Source: Bacillota bacterium
GTDB lineage: Bacteria > Bacillota > Sulfobacillia > Thermaerobacterales > Thermaerobacteraceae
Direction: 5' to 3'
DNA length: 13,960 nucleotides
Assembly (NCBI GenBank): GCA_003242195.1
Contig: QGUQ01000011.1
Location: 1 to 13,960, forward strand
The stretch's first letter is position 1; the number at the start of each line of letters is the position of its first letter. Positions 1 through 7,315 of the stretch are shown here, piece by piece. The notes under the pieces were generated by a model. That model was not told where the DNA came from. It saw only the letters and a program-made list of their open reading frames with translations, and ran no database searches. The position numbers and the translations under genes were made by a program.

Positions 1-58
1 CAAAGCCGGACGGCGCAGGGGGGAAGGACGCGCCGGGCGGCCCCCGCCCAGAACGAGC

Positions 59-95
59 GGGGGGGGGGGAGGCTTTCCCACCCTCCCCCCCCCCC
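59..95 (-). terminator. G11/C11 hairpin downstream of sdhB
   Basis: A perfect 14-bp inverted repeat: eleven G, then AGG, at 59-72, and CCT followed by eleven C at 82-95, with a 9-base loop. It begins about 34 bases past the sdhB stop codon. It should form a very stable RNA hairpin on either strand. There is no T-tract, so it may end or protect the sdh mRNA 3' end rather than act as a classical intrinsic terminator. On the minus strand it reads as closely spaced G-tracts and could form a G-quadruplex instead. The terminator role is inferred from position and stability. Confidence 0.5.
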
Positions 96-128
96 TGTCG
101 TGCCCCGGCGGGCTCCCGTCCGTTTCCC

Positions 129-827
129 TCACCGCTGGCCGAGCAGGATCGCCCGCTTGACTTCCTGGATGGCCCGCGTGACCTCGATCCCCCGCGGGCA
201 AGCCTCGGTACAGTTGAAGATGGTCCGGCACCGCCATACGCCACCCCGGGCGTTGAGGATGCGAAGGCGCTCCGCAGCGCCCTTGTCCCGGCTGTCGAAG
301 ATGAACCGGTGGGCATTGACGATGGTGGCGGGCCCCACGTACTCCGGGTTGGCCCAGAAGGATGGGCAGGAAGTGGTGCAGCAGCCGCAGAGGATGCACT
401 TGGTCGTGTCGTCGAATCGCTCCCGATCCTCCGGCGACTGCAGCCGTTCCCGATCCGGTTCGGGGTCATCGTTGATCAGGTACGGCTTGATGGACCGGTA
501 GGCGGCGAAGAAGCCCTCGAAGTCCACGATCAGGTCCTTCTTCACGCGAAACCCGTACATGGGCTCCACCGTGATGGGCTGGCGGAGATCCTTGACCAGC
601 GTCTTGCAGGCCAGGCGCGCCTTGCCGTTGATCACCATCGCGTCGGACCCGCAGATGCCGTGGGCGCAGGACCGGCGGTAGGCCAGCGTGCCGTCGACCT
701 CCCATTTCACCTTGTTCAGCAGGTCCAGCACGCGGTCGGTGGGTTCGGCCTCCAGCTGGTATTCCTCCCAGCGCGCCTCCCGGTCCCGTTCGGGGTTGTA
801 GCGCTTGATCCGCAGGGTGACCTGCAC
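129..827 (-). CDS. sdhB: Succinate dehydrogenase iron-sulfur subunit SdhB
   Basis: Electron-transfer subunit of succinate:quinone oxidoreductase (complex II), 232 residues, on the cytoplasmic face of the membrane. The N-terminal plant-type ferredoxin domain carries the [2Fe-2S] ligands Cys54, Cys59, Asp62 and Cys74; the Asp in third place matches E. coli SdhB. The C-terminal domain has CxxCxxC at 144-150 plus Cys210 for [4Fe-4S], and Cys154, Cys200 and Cys206 for [3Fe-4S]. Spacings agree with the E. coli protein. The start is placed at GTG 827-825 because AAGGAG (841-836) lies 8 bases before it; an in-frame GTG at 836 would overlap that site and add three residues. It is the last gene of sdhCDAB, about 40 bases after sdhA. 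Confidence 0.96.
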   Translation of the reverse strand: MQVTLRIKRYNPERDREARWEEYQLEAEPTDRVLDLLNKVKWEVDGTLAYRRSCAHGICGSDAMVINGKARLACKTLVKDLRQPITVEPMYGFRVKKDLIVDFEGFFAAYRSIKPYLINDDPEPDRERLQSPEDRERFDDTTKCILCGCCTTSCPSFWANPEYVGPATIVNAHRFIFDSRDKGAAERLRILNARGGVWRCRTIFNCTEACPRGIEVTRAIQEVKRAILLGQR

Positions 828-835
828 CGCGATCA

Positions 836-841
836 CTCCTT
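836..841 (-). promoter_or_regulatory. Ribosome binding site deciding the sdhB start
   Basis: AAGGAG on the minus strand, 8 bases before GTG 827-825. The upstream in-frame GTG (836-834) shares its first G with this site and so could not be served by it. The M42 peptidase gene has the same arrangement (4788-4793). Confidence 0.6.
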
Positions 842-867
842 CAGGCGGCTCCGTCCCGGGGACGGCC

Positions 868-2619
868 TCAGTACTTGCGCTCCTGGGGCTGAAAGCGCGT
901 GATCACCACCGGCTTGTAATCGATGCGAATGGAGCCGTCGGGTTGCCGGTAGAGGAGCGTGTGCTTCAACCAGTTCTCGTCGTCGCGCTGCGGGTAGTCC
1001 TCACGGGCGTGACCGCCGCGGCTCTCCTTGCGGTTGAGGGCCGCCTCGACCGTCGCCTTGGCGCACTCCAGCAGGTTGCCCAGCTCCAGCGCCTCCAGCA
1101 GATCGGTGTTGTACATCTCGCCCCGGTCGTCGATGGCGGCCTCCTGGTACCTCTCCTCGAGCTCCTTGAGGATCCGGCGCATCTCCGTCAGGCCTTCTTC
1201 CGTACGGAAGACCCCGGCCTTGTCCATCATCTCCTCCTGGAGGCGCGCCCGGATGGCGCCGATGCGCTCGCCCTTCTCCCGAGTGCGGAACCGCTCCACC
1301 TGTTCCCGCGCCCAGTCGGTGGCGTCCGCCGGCAGGGCCGGCCAGTCGCTCTCCCGCGCGTACTGCGCCATGTGTCGTCCCGCCCGCCGGCCGAAGACCA
1401 CCAGGTCCAGCAGCGAGTTGGTGCCTAACCGGTTGGCGCCGTGCACGGACACGCAGGCGCACTCGCCGGCGGCATAGAAGCCCTCCACCGGCGTGTTCTT
1501 GGCGTCGCGGACCACGCGGCCGTCCACGTCGGTGGGGATTCCCCCCATGATGTAGTGGGCGGTCGGCTGAACCGGGATGGGCTCCTTGACGGGATCGATG
1601 CCCAGGTACGTGCGGACGAAGTCGGTGATGTCCGGCAGCCGCGTCTCGATCACTTCCCGGCCCAGGTGGGTGAGGTCCAGGTGGACGTAGTCCTTTCCGT
1701 CGATCCCCCGCCCCTCCCGGACCTCCAGGTAGATGGCGCGCGAGACCATGTCCCGCGGAGCCAGGTCCTTGATGGTGGGGGCGTAGCGCTCCATGAAGCG
1801 CTCGCCGTGGCGGTTGCGCAGGATGCCGCCCTCGCCGCGAGCGCCCTCGGTGATCAGGATGCCCAGCTTGTAGATGCCCGTGGGGTGGAACTGGAAGAAC
1901 TCCATGTCCTCCAGCGGGATCCCCCGGCGGAAGGCGATGGCGATTCCATCCCCTGTCAACGCCAGGGCATTGCTGGTCACCTTGTACATGCGGCCCGCGC
2001 CGCCCGTCGCGAAGAGGGTGGCCTTGGCGTGGAACACGTGCAGATCGCCGGTGGCCAGTTCAATGGCGACGACGCCCGCGGCCCGCTGGCCGTCCATGAT
2101 CAGATCGACCACATGGAACTCGTCGAAGAACCGGACGCCGTGTTTGATGGACTGCTGGTACAGCGTCTGCAGGATCATGTGGCCCGTGCGGTCGGCGGCA
2201 AAACAGGAGCGGTGGACCGGCGCCTCGCCGAAGTTCTTGGTGTGACCGCCGAAGCGGCGCTGGTTGATCCGTCCGTCGGGTGTCCGGCTGAAGGGCAGCC
2301 CCATGTGCTCCAGCTCGTATACGGCCTCGGGGGCTTCCTTGCACATGACCTCGATGGCGTCCTGGTCACCCAGGTAGTCGCTGCCCTTCACCGTGTCGAA
2401 CATGTGCCATTCCCAGTGGTCTTCCTCGATGTTGCCCAGAGCCGCCCCGATTCCGCCCTGGGCAGCACCGGTGTGGGAACGGGTGGGATAGAGCTTGCTG
2501 ATCACGGCCACCTTCAGGTCGGGGTGCCGGGCCAGCTCGACGGCCGCGCGCAGCCCGGCCCCGCCGGCCCCGACGATGATGGCGTCGAATTGATGACGAT
2601 GAATCCGGATTGCAGACAC
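868..2619 (-). CDS. sdhA: Succinate dehydrogenase flavoprotein subunit SdhA
   Basis: Catalytic subunit of complex II, oxidising succinate to fumarate; 583 residues, close to the usual 580-590. The N-terminal dinucleotide fold has GAGGAG (residues 18-23). His49 in the RSHT motif corresponds to the histidine that binds FAD covalently. Active-site residues aligned with E. coli SdhA are visible: His245 in FHPTG, Arg289 in PRDMVSR, His355 in PTAHYIMGG and Arg397 in [10 protein letters not shown]. The start is placed at GTG 2619, preceded by GAGGCGGGGG, which makes the protein begin just before the conserved [14 protein letters not shown] segment. An upstream GTG at 2658 would add 13 unconserved residues and falls at the edge of an intercistronic hairpin. 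It lies between sdhD and sdhB and is probably co-transcribed with them. Confidence 0.96.
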   Translation of the reverse strand: MSAIRIHRHQFDAIIVGAGGAGLRAAVELARHPDLKVAVISKLYPTRSHTGAAQGGIGAALGNIEEDHWEWHMFDTVKGSDYLGDQDAIEVMCKEAPEAVYELEHMGLPFSRTPDGRINQRRFGGHTKNFGEAPVHRSCFAADRTGHMILQTLYQQSIKHGVRFFDEFHVVDLIMDGQRAAGVVAIELATGDLHVFHAKATLFATGGAGRMYKVTSNALALTGDGIAIAFRRGIPLEDMEFFQFHPTGIYKLGILITEGARGEGGILRNRHGERFMERYAPTIKDLAPRDMVSRAIYLEVREGRGIDGKDYVHLDLTHLGREVIETRLPDITDFVRTYLGIDPVKEPIPVQPTAHYIMGGIPTDVDGRVVRDAKNTPVEGFYAAGECACVSVHGANRLGTNSLLDLVVFGRRAGRHMAQYARESDWPALPADATDWAREQVERFRTREKGERIGAIRARLQEEMMDKAGVFRTEEGLTEMRRILKELEERYQEAAIDDRGEMYNTDLLEALELGNLLECAKATVEAALNRKESRGGHAREDYPQRDDENWLKHTLLYRQPDGSIRIDYKPVVITRFQPQERKY

Positions 2620-2637
2620 CCCCCGCCTCAGGGAAAG

Positions 2638-2656
2638 GGCCCGACCGGGGTCGGCC
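2638..2656 (-). other. Intercistronic hairpin between sdhD and sdhA
   Basis: Inverted repeat GGCC(C)GACC / GGTCGGCC with a 2-base loop and one bulged base, just upstream of the chosen sdhA start. It has no T-tract, so it is not an intrinsic terminator. It could affect translation or mRNA stability between the anchor genes and the catalytic genes. The structure is seen in the sequence; the role is inference. Confidence 0.35.
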
Positions 2657-2724
2657 ACACCGGCGGCTCCATCCCGCCGGCCCCGGGCCGGTCCCGAAAG
2701 GGCCGGAATGGTCCAACGGCTCGG

Positions 2725-3099
2725 TCAGGCCTTGAAGGTGACGAGCACGATGGTGCCCAGCACCACCAGCCCTCCGGTGATCACGTACAGCAGGGTCAGC
2801 CAGAACGTCCGCCAGGCCGGCCGGTGGGCGTAGTCATCGATGATCACGCGGATGCCGTTGGCACCGTGAAAGAGCGCGAGCATCAAAAGCAGCCAGTCGT
2901 ACGTGCGCCAGCCGATGTTGGCCCAGCGCCGCGCGACGAAGTCGTAATTGATGACCTCCACGCTGTTGAGGATGTGCATGATGTAGAGGTGACCAAGGAC
3001 GAGGAAGATCAGTAGCAGGCCGGAAACACGCATGAAGAACCAGGTCCACAGCTCGAACCCGCCTGCCGGGCGCGAGCCGCCCCCTCCGTAGGCCGACAC
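2725..3099 (-). CDS. sdhD: Succinate dehydrogenase membrane anchor SdhD
   Basis: Second hydrophobic subunit of complex II, 124 residues, with three predicted membrane helices at about 19-42, 66-88 and 97-120. With SdhC it holds heme b and the quinone site and docks SdhA/SdhB to the inner face of the membrane. LFHGANGIRVIIDDY (77-90 region) places His78 at the position of the E. coli SdhD heme ligand and is followed by the Asp-Tyr pair seen near the quinone site in that family. Start GTG 3099 follows a GGGGG stretch and begins only 11 bases after the sdhC stop, so translation is probably coupled. The glycine-rich N-terminus (SAYGGGGSRPAGG) is unusual and may not be conserved. The C/D naming is by gene order and similarity; the two anchors resemble each other. 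Confidence 0.88.
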   Translation of the reverse strand: MSAYGGGGSRPAGGFELWTWFFMRVSGLLLIFLVLGHLYIMHILNSVEVINYDFVARRWANIGWRTYDWLLLMLALFHGANGIRVIIDDYAHRPAWRTFWLTLLYVITGGLVVLGTIVLVTFKA

Positions 3100-3110
3100 G
3101 GCGCCACCCC

Positions 3111-3476
3111 CTAAGCCCAGCCGAACAACCGGCCCAGCATGATGTAGGCCGCCGGCACGAACAGCACCAGGAAGAGGAGAGCCTCCACCAGGATCAGCTG
3201 CTTGTGCCAGCGCAAGGCGTCCGGCCAGAAGTCGATGATGATCACCCGCAGGCCGTTGACCGCGTGGTAGACCACACCGGCTACCAGGGCGACCTCCAGC
3301 ACCATGAAGAGCGGCGCCTTGTAGAGCGCCATCACGTGGTCGTAAACCTCCGAACCGAAGCCAGCCAGGAAGGTATCGACGATGTGCACCATGAGAAACA
3401 GCATGATGCCGACGCCGCTGATGCGGTGCAGGAGCCACGCCCAGTGACCGTGACTGCCCCGATACCCGCGGTACAT
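3111..3476 (-). CDS. sdhC: Succinate dehydrogenase cytochrome b subunit SdhC
   Basis: First gene of the sdh operon, 121 residues, an integral membrane anchor with three predicted helices at about 15-38, 56-79 and 94-116. The family signature LLHRISG is at 16-22, with Arg19 matching the E. coli SdhC quinone-site arginine. The E. coli Ser27 position is Trp15 here. His71 in VYHAVNGLRVIIIDF aligns with the E. coli SdhC heme ligand His84. The HxxNGxRVII motif recurs in SdhD, consistent with the two anchors being paralogues. The ATG start at 3476 has a strong GGAGGAGGG site a few bases upstream. The quinone is probably menaquinone if the host is a Gram-positive aerobe, but the sequence does not prove that. 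Confidence 0.9.
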   Translation of the reverse strand: MYRGYRGSHGHWAWLLHRISGVGIMLFLMVHIVDTFLAGFGSEVYDHVMALYKAPLFMVLEVALVAGVVYHAVNGLRVIIIDFWPDALRWHKQLILVEALLFLVLFVPAAYIMLGRLFGWA

Positions 3477-3501
3477 CGGATCCCTCCTCCACCCGCCTCT
3501 G

Positions 3502-3518
3502 CGTCCCGAGCCGGGACG
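3502..3518 (-). other. Hairpin in the sdhC leader
   Basis: A perfect 7-bp stem (CGTCCCG / CGGGACG) with a 3-base loop, lying 26 bases upstream of sdhC. On the minus strand it follows a T-rich stretch (CTTTTTCTTTTA, 3519-3530). It has no T-tract after it, so it is not a terminator. It would sit in the sdh 5' untranslated region and could influence ribosome access or mRNA stability. The structure is seen; the role is inferred. Confidence 0.3.
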
Positions 3519-3588
3519 TAAAAGAAAAAGGCCCAGCGCAGGCGTGACGCTTGCGGAACCGGGACGATCCCCTCGATCTTCCCTTCTC

Positions 3589-3618
3589 AAAGTAAAAACA
3601 GCGGCGGGACGAAGTCAA
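3589..3618 (-). promoter_or_regulatory. Possible sdhCDAB promoter
   Basis: On the minus strand, TTGACT (3618-3613) is followed after 18 bases by TACTTT (3594-3589). The -35 is good (5 of 6); the -10 is weak (3 of 6). It lies inside the 3' half of the peptidase terminator, so the two elements would share DNA. It is the best candidate in the roughly 220 bases between the peptidase stop and sdhC. Confidence 0.35.
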
Positions 3619-3631
3619 CTTCGCCCGCCGC
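3593..3631 (-). terminator. Intrinsic terminator of the M42 peptidase gene
   Basis: Read on the minus strand: an 8-bp GC stem (GCGGCGGG / CCCGCCGC, 3631-3624 with 3608-3601), one bulged base, a further 5-bp stem (CGAAG/CTTCG), a 4-base loop, and then TGTTTTTAC. A strong hairpin followed by a T-tract, about 70 bases after the peptidase stop codon, is a classical Rho-independent terminator. It separates the peptidase from the sdh operon. Confidence 0.85.
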
Positions 3632-3699
3632 CGACCATTTCCAATTGCTCGTCCCCCGCTCGGGTGCCGGATTCCGCCACGGTACGCCCGGAGCCGGCC

Positions 3700-4779
3700 C
3701 TACCCGTTCCGCAGGCGCTCCACGGTGACGGCGTCCAGGCGCCGGATCACCGCCACCAGCAGACGCACCGCGTTCTCCAGGTCGTCCAGGTGCAGGATGG
3801 CGCCGTGGCTGTGCACGTACCGGGTGGGCGGCCCCACCACCAAGGATGGCACCCCCCGCCCGTGAACGTGGAAGAAGGCCGCGTCGGTCCCGCCGCCGGG
3901 CATGAGGTCGAATTGGTAGGGGATGCCCTCGGCTTCGGCCGTATCGGCCACCAGGTCCCGCAGCCGCCGGTGGGGCAACATGGTCCGATCATACAGGAGA
4001 ATCGTCGGTCCCTTGCCCAGCTTGCTCTGGGCCTCGTCGGCCTCGACACCGGGCACGTCGCCGGCGATGCCGACGTCCACGGCAAAGGCGATGTCGGGAT
4101 CCACGGCGAAGGCGCTGGTCCGCGCCCCGCCACCGGTCAGGCTGATCTCCTCGTGGACCGTGGCCACGCCGTAGACGGTGTTGGGATGGTCGCCGGCGGC
4201 CAGTTCCTCCAGCACGCGGACCACGATGGCGCAGCCGGCGCGGTTGTCCAGGGCCTTGGCCAGCACCAGGCGGTCATTGTGCAGGCGGGTGAAGGGCCCG
4301 TCAGGGACCACGGGGTCCCCCGGGCGCACGCCCCATTCCTCGGCCTCTTGCCGGCTGGAGGCGCCGATGTCGATGAACATGTCCTTGATCTTCACGACCT
4401 TGTCGCGCTCGTCGGCCGGGAGCAGGTGGGGCGGCTTGGAGCCGATGATGCCGGGCAGGGGCCCGCGCCGCGTATGGACCACGACGCGCTGTGCCAGAAG
4501 CACTTGGCTCCACCAGCCGCCCAGGGGCTGGAACTTGAGAAAGCCCTCGTCGGTGATGCGGCTGACCATGAAGCCGACCTCGTCCAGGTGGCCGGCGAGG
4601 AGGATGCGCGGCCGCTGCGACCGTCCCGGCAGCCGGGCGATGAGGCTGCCGAGGTGGTCTGTACTGACCTCGGCCACGGGTTCCAGGTAGCGGCGCATGA
4701 TGTCCCGCACCGGGTCCTCGAAGCCGGGCACCCCCGGCGCCTGGGTGAGTTCCTCCAGCAATCGCACCACGTCGGTCAC
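3700..4779 (-). CDS. M42-family metallo-aminopeptidase
   Basis: Cytoplasmic di-metal aminopeptidase of family M42 (TET / glutamyl aminopeptidase / CelM type), 359 residues, a normal length for the family. These enzymes form dodecameric shells that trim peptides left by the proteasome or ATP-dependent proteases. Metal ligands and catalytic residues are in family order: His64 and Asp66 (GHLDEVG), Asp178 (DNRAG), catalytic Glu210 and ligand Glu211 (VHEE), Asp235 (VDVG), and His323 (TRYVHS) after the GGGTDA motif. Spacing is nearly identical to Pyrococcus TET. GTG 4779 is preferred because AAAGGA sits 8 bases before it; ATG 4788 would abut that site and add MTA. It is transcribed alone, divergent from sufC. 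Substrate preference cannot be read from the sequence. Confidence 0.93.
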   Translation of the reverse strand: MTDVVRLLEELTQAPGVPGFEDPVRDIMRRYLEPVAEVSTDHLGSLIARLPGRSQRPRILLAGHLDEVGFMVSRITDEGFLKFQPLGGWWSQVLLAQRVVVHTRRGPLPGIIGSKPPHLLPADERDKVVKIKDMFIDIGASSRQEAEEWGVRPGDPVVPDGPFTRLHNDRLVLAKALDNRAGCAIVVRVLEELAAGDHPNTVYGVATVHEEISLTGGGARTSAFAVDPDIAFAVDVGIAGDVPGVEADEAQSKLGKGPTILLYDRTMLPHRRLRDLVADTAEAEGIPYQFDLMPGGGTDAAFFHVHGRGVPSLVVGPPTRYVHSHGAILHLDDLENAVRLLVAVIRRLDAVTVERLRNG

Positions 4780-4879
4780 GGCGGTCATCCTTTCGGTGGC
4801 CCGCCGTCCCCGGGCGTTGCCGGCCGCGGGGCCGCCCGGCGGAACAGGGCGGGCCGTATTCCCCAACGGGTTCAGGCGG

Positions 4880-4905
4880 CCGCCCGGCGTTCGGGCGCCG
4901 GGCGG
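4880..4905 (-). other. 10-bp hairpin in the peptidase leader
   Basis: CCGCCCGGCG / CGCCGGGCGG, a perfect 10-bp inverted repeat with a 6-base loop. It lies between the divergent promoter region and the M42 peptidase start, so it would be in the 5' untranslated region of the peptidase mRNA. It has no T-tract on either side and is not a typical terminator. The role is unknown. Confidence 0.4.
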
Positions 4906-4928
4906 GTGGGTTCGTCCCGGACAACCCT

Positions 4929-4957
4929 TTGCCAGAGCAGGCATTTAAAAGTATTAT
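4929..4957 (+). promoter_or_regulatory. sufCD promoter
   Basis: TTGCCA (4929-4934), a 17-base spacer, then TATTAT (4952-4957). Both boxes match 5 of 6 positions of the sigma-A/sigma-70 consensus. It lies in a sharply AT-rich island within otherwise GC-rich DNA. Transcription would start near 4963-4966, about 100 bases before sufC. Confidence 0.75.
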
Positions 4958-4978
4958 AAATTGAGAACCAGATCTCAA
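4953..4978 (-). promoter_or_regulatory. Divergent promoter for the M42 peptidase
   Basis: On the minus strand a perfect TATAAT (4958-4953) overlaps the sufC -10 box. TTGAGA (4978-4973) lies upstream, but only 14 bases away, which is short; ATTTGA at 16 bases is the alternative. The -10 is convincing and the -35 is weak, which would suit an activated or low-level promoter. Confidence 0.5.
4961..4978. promoter_or_regulatory. Candidate operator between sufC and the M42 gene
   Basis: Inverted repeat TTGAGA-N6-TCTCAA, located at the predicted sufC transcription start and at the -35 region of the divergent promoter. A repressor bound here could control both genes. I cannot match it to a named regulator; Rrf2 or SufR-type control of suf genes is known elsewhere, but their sites differ in the cases I recall. 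It could also be a short hairpin at the 5' end of the suf mRNA. Confidence 0.4.
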
Positions 4979-5068
4979 ATAGGTCGCCGGTCAGGCTACC
5001 GGGCGCCGCCGTTCCGGGTCCCCCGCGGACGGCGGCGAAGTACGTTCGCTCACGGAGGAGGTCGGCCA

Positions 5069-5848
5069 ATGGCATCCACGCTGGAGATCCGCGACTTGCG
5101 CTGCAACGTCGAGGACAAGGAGATCCTCAAGGGCGTCAACCTGACGGTCCGCCAGGGCGAGGTTCACGCCATCATGGGTCCCAACGGCTCCGGCAAGAGC
5201 ACGCTGGCCTACACCATTATGGGCCACCCGCGTTACGAGGTCACCGGGGGCGAGGTCCTGATCGATGGCGAGAACATCCTGGAGCTGCCCCCTGACGAGC
5301 GCGCTCGCAAGGGCCTGTTCCTCGCCTTCCAGTATCCCCAGGAGGTCCCTGGCGTCAGCGTGGCCAACTTCCTGCGGACCGCCGTCAACGCCCTTCGCGG
5401 TGACGGGAACGCGACCACGCCCGGGTCCGGGAAGAACCTGGCGGCGCTGGCCGAGCTGCAGAAGGACATCGAGGCGGCCCTCCAGCAGCTGCGCTGGGAC
5501 CCCTCCTTTACGCGCCGGTACCTGAACGAGGGTTTCTCGGGCGGCGAGAAGAAGAAGGGTGAGATGCTCCAGATGGCCGTCCTCAAGCCCCGGTTCGTCG
5601 TCATGGACGAGACCGACTCCGGCCTGGACATCGACGCCCTCAAGGACGTCGCCCGCGTTTTCAACAACATGCGCGGCCCGCAGCTGGGTGCCATCATCAT
5701 CACCCACTACCAGCGGATCCTGAAGTACATCGAGCCCGACTTCGTCCACATCATGGTGGACGGGCGCATCGTCCGCTCCGGCGGCCGCGAGCTGGCCGAA
5801 GAGGTCGAGGCCAAGGGGTACGACTGGATCAAGGCGCAGGTCGGCTGA
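5069..5848 (+). CDS. sufC: Fe-S cluster assembly ATPase SufC
   Basis: ABC-type ATPase of the SUF iron-sulfur cluster assembly complex, soluble in the cytoplasm, 259 residues (normal length). The Walker A motif GPNGSGKST is at 37-45, the ABC signature FSGGEKKK begins at 156, Walker B (VVMDETDSGLD) has Asp180 and Glu181, and the switch histidine is His213. The SGGEKKK signature and the DETDSGLDID run are characteristic of SufC rather than of transporter ATPases. ATP binding by SufC drives conformational change of the SufB/SufD scaffold during cluster assembly. The ATG start at 5069 follows GGAGGAGG (5054-5061). It is first in the operon, 18 bases ahead of sufD, and is expressed from the promoter at 4929-4957. 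Confidence 0.97.
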   Translation: MASTLEIRDLRCNVEDKEILKGVNLTVRQGEVHAIMGPNGSGKSTLAYTIMGHPRYEVTGGEVLIDGENILELPPDERARKGLFLAFQYPQEVPGVSVANFLRTAVNALRGDGNATTPGSGKNLAALAELQKDIEAALQQLRWDPSFTRRYLNEGFSGGEKKKGEMLQMAVLKPRFVVMDETDSGLDIDALKDVARVFNNMRGPQLGAIIITHYQRILKYIEPDFVHIMVDGRIVRSGGRELAEEVEAKGYDWIKAQVG

Positions 5849-5866
5849 TGGCAGGAGGGGACAGCC

Positions 5867-7189
5867 ATGGCAAAGCCGCTGGACAAGATCGAGGCCCTGG
5901 CGCAGGCTACCGGCTTTTCCGAAGACCTCATCGACCGGATCGCCCGCGCCTACGACGAACCCGAATGGCTGGTGAAGCGCCGCCGCGAGGCCTGGCTGGC
6001 GTTCCGCGATCTGCCGTTGCCGTCCTGGCGCCGAACGGACGTTAGCGACCTGCAGCTGGACCGCATCCGTCCCGTGGCCCCGTCCTCCTCCATCCCTGCG
6101 TGGGCTGAAGGGGCGCTGCCGCCGGCGGCAGAGGCCGCGGCGGTGGCGATCCAGGTCGACTCCACGGTGGAGATTCGCCACGTGGACCCGGCGCTGGCGG
6201 AACGCGGTCTCATCGTCACCGACCTGCACACGGCCGCCCAGCGGTACCCGGACCTGGTGGAACGGTTCTTCCTGCAGAGCGGCCTGCGCCCGGACACCGA
6301 CCGGTTCACCGCCCTGCACGCGGCCTTCTGGATCGGGGGATTCTTCGTCTACGTGCCGCGAGGCCTGGTGGTGGAGAAGCCCATCTACCTGGTCACGCTG
6401 ATCACGGGCGCCGCCTCGGGCACGTCGGTCTCCGGCCACGGGCTGATCGTCCTGGACGAGCAGGCCCAGGCGACGATCTTCGACGAGAGCGACGCCCGCG
6501 AGGTCGAGCAGACCGCCCTGTACACCGGCAACCTCGAGATCCACGTGGAGCCGGCGGCGCGGCTCAACTATGTAAGCTTCCAGAACTGGCGGGCACCGGT
6601 ACGGGAGTACTCCCAGAAGTTCGCCCGGGTGCGCCGGGACGGCTATCTGCTGGCCACGTCGGGCTTCTTCGGTGGGGACCAGACCCGCAACGTGTTCACC
6701 ACCCGGCTGGTGGAACCGGGCGCCGGCACGCAGAACATCCTGGCCTACGCGGCCGCCGGCCGGCAACACTTCGACCTGACCACCAACACCATCCACGCGG
6801 CGCCCAGCACCCTGGGCGACATGACCGCCCGCGGCATCCTGACCGGCGCCTCGCGGCTGGTGTACCAGGGCCTGATCCGCATCGAGCGCGGTGCCCACAA
6901 GAGCGAGGACTACCTGAACAGCAACACCTTGCTCCTGTCGCCCGATGCCAAGGTGCTGGACGACATCCCCAGCCTGGAGATCGAGGCGGACGACGTCAAG
7001 GCCAGCCACGGCGCCACGGTTGGGCAGATCGACCAGGAGCAGATGTTCTACCTGCGCAGCCGCGGCCTGAACGAGACCATGGCCAAGCGGCTCCTGGTCA
7101 GCGGCTTCTTCGAGCCGCTGCTAGGCCGAATCCCCAACGACGACGCCCGGGAGCGCATCTCGGAACTGGTGCTGGAGAAGGTGATCTGA
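5867..7189 (+). CDS. sufD: Fe-S cluster assembly protein SufD (SufB/SufD family)
   Basis: Beta-helix scaffold partner of SufC, 440 residues. Assignment to SufD rather than SufB rests on the N-terminal EPEWLVKRRREAWLAF segment followed by LPLPSW, and on the C-terminal ADDVKASHGATVGQID then FYLRSRGL. This closely matches E. coli SufD; His381 corresponds to SufD His360, while the adjacent E. coli Cys is Ala here. The start ATG follows AGGAGGGG by 6 bases, and a strong terminator hairpin follows the stop. In most Bacillota the suf operon also holds sufB after sufU; no sufB is present here, so SufB must be encoded elsewhere or this protein forms the scaffold with SufC alone. The SufB/SufD split is hard near the family boundary, so the exact paralogue is less certain than the family. 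Confidence 0.88.
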   Translation: MAKPLDKIEALAQATGFSEDLIDRIARAYDEPEWLVKRRREAWLAFRDLPLPSWRRTDVSDLQLDRIRPVAPSSSIPAWAEGALPPAAEAAAVAIQVDSTVEIRHVDPALAERGLIVTDLHTAAQRYPDLVERFFLQSGLRPDTDRFTALHAAFWIGGFFVYVPRGLVVEKPIYLVTLITGAASGTSVSGHGLIVLDEQAQATIFDESDAREVEQTALYTGNLEIHVEPAARLNYVSFQNWRAPVREYSQKFARVRRDGYLLATSGFFGGDQTRNVFTTRLVEPGAGTQNILAYAAAGRQHFDLTTNTIHAAPSTLGDMTARGILTGASRLVYQGLIRIERGAHKSEDYLNSNTLLLSPDAKVLDDIPSLEIEADDVKASHGATVGQIDQEQMFYLRSRGLNETMAKRLLVSGFFEPLLGRIPNDDARERISELVLEKVI

Positions 7190-7193
7190 AAGC

Positions 7194-7233
7194 CCCAGCG
7201 CGGGCGGCCCAGCCGCCCGCGCTGGGCGTTTCT
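7194..7233 (+). terminator. Intrinsic terminator after sufD
   Basis: A perfect 14-bp GC stem (7194-7207 with 7213-7226) and a 5-base loop, starting 5 bases past the sufD stop, then CGTTTCT. The T-tract is short, so termination may be partial. It implies that sufS-sufU is at least partly transcribed separately from sufCD, or that read-through sets the ratio between them. Confidence 0.75.
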
Positions 7234-7275
7234 GGAGGGATTTCTGAGGGATGCGAGGGCGGTCGGAAAGGGTCC

Positions 7276-7304
7276 TTGTGTCCCGGTCCGTCCAGTGGGA
7301 TGAT
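7276..7304 (+). promoter_or_regulatory. Weak candidate promoter for sufSU
   Basis: TTGTGT (7276-7281), a 17-base spacer, then GATGAT (7299-7304). Matches are 3 of 6 and 4 of 6, so this is only the best pair visible between the sufD terminator and sufS. Read-through from sufCD is the alternative. Confidence 0.25.
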
Positions 7305-7315
7305 GAAGGATGAGA

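Noticed and set aside
1441..3015. Long plus-strand open frame opposite sdhA
   Set aside because: It is the antisense shadow of sdhA and sdhD in GC-rich DNA. The minus strand carries unmistakable family motifs, and this frame has none and no ribosome site.
4991..7009. 672-codon open frame on the minus strand across sufC and sufD
   Set aside because: It is antisense to two genes with complete family motifs. Its Val/Gly/His/Asp/Gln-rich content is typical of a shadow frame in GC-rich coding DNA.
7251..7313. Possible 20-codon leader peptide upstream of sufS
   Set aside because: The open frame has a ribosome-like GGAGGG 11 bases upstream, but there is no cysteine or other regulatory codon run and no attenuator hairpin after it, so chance is more likely.
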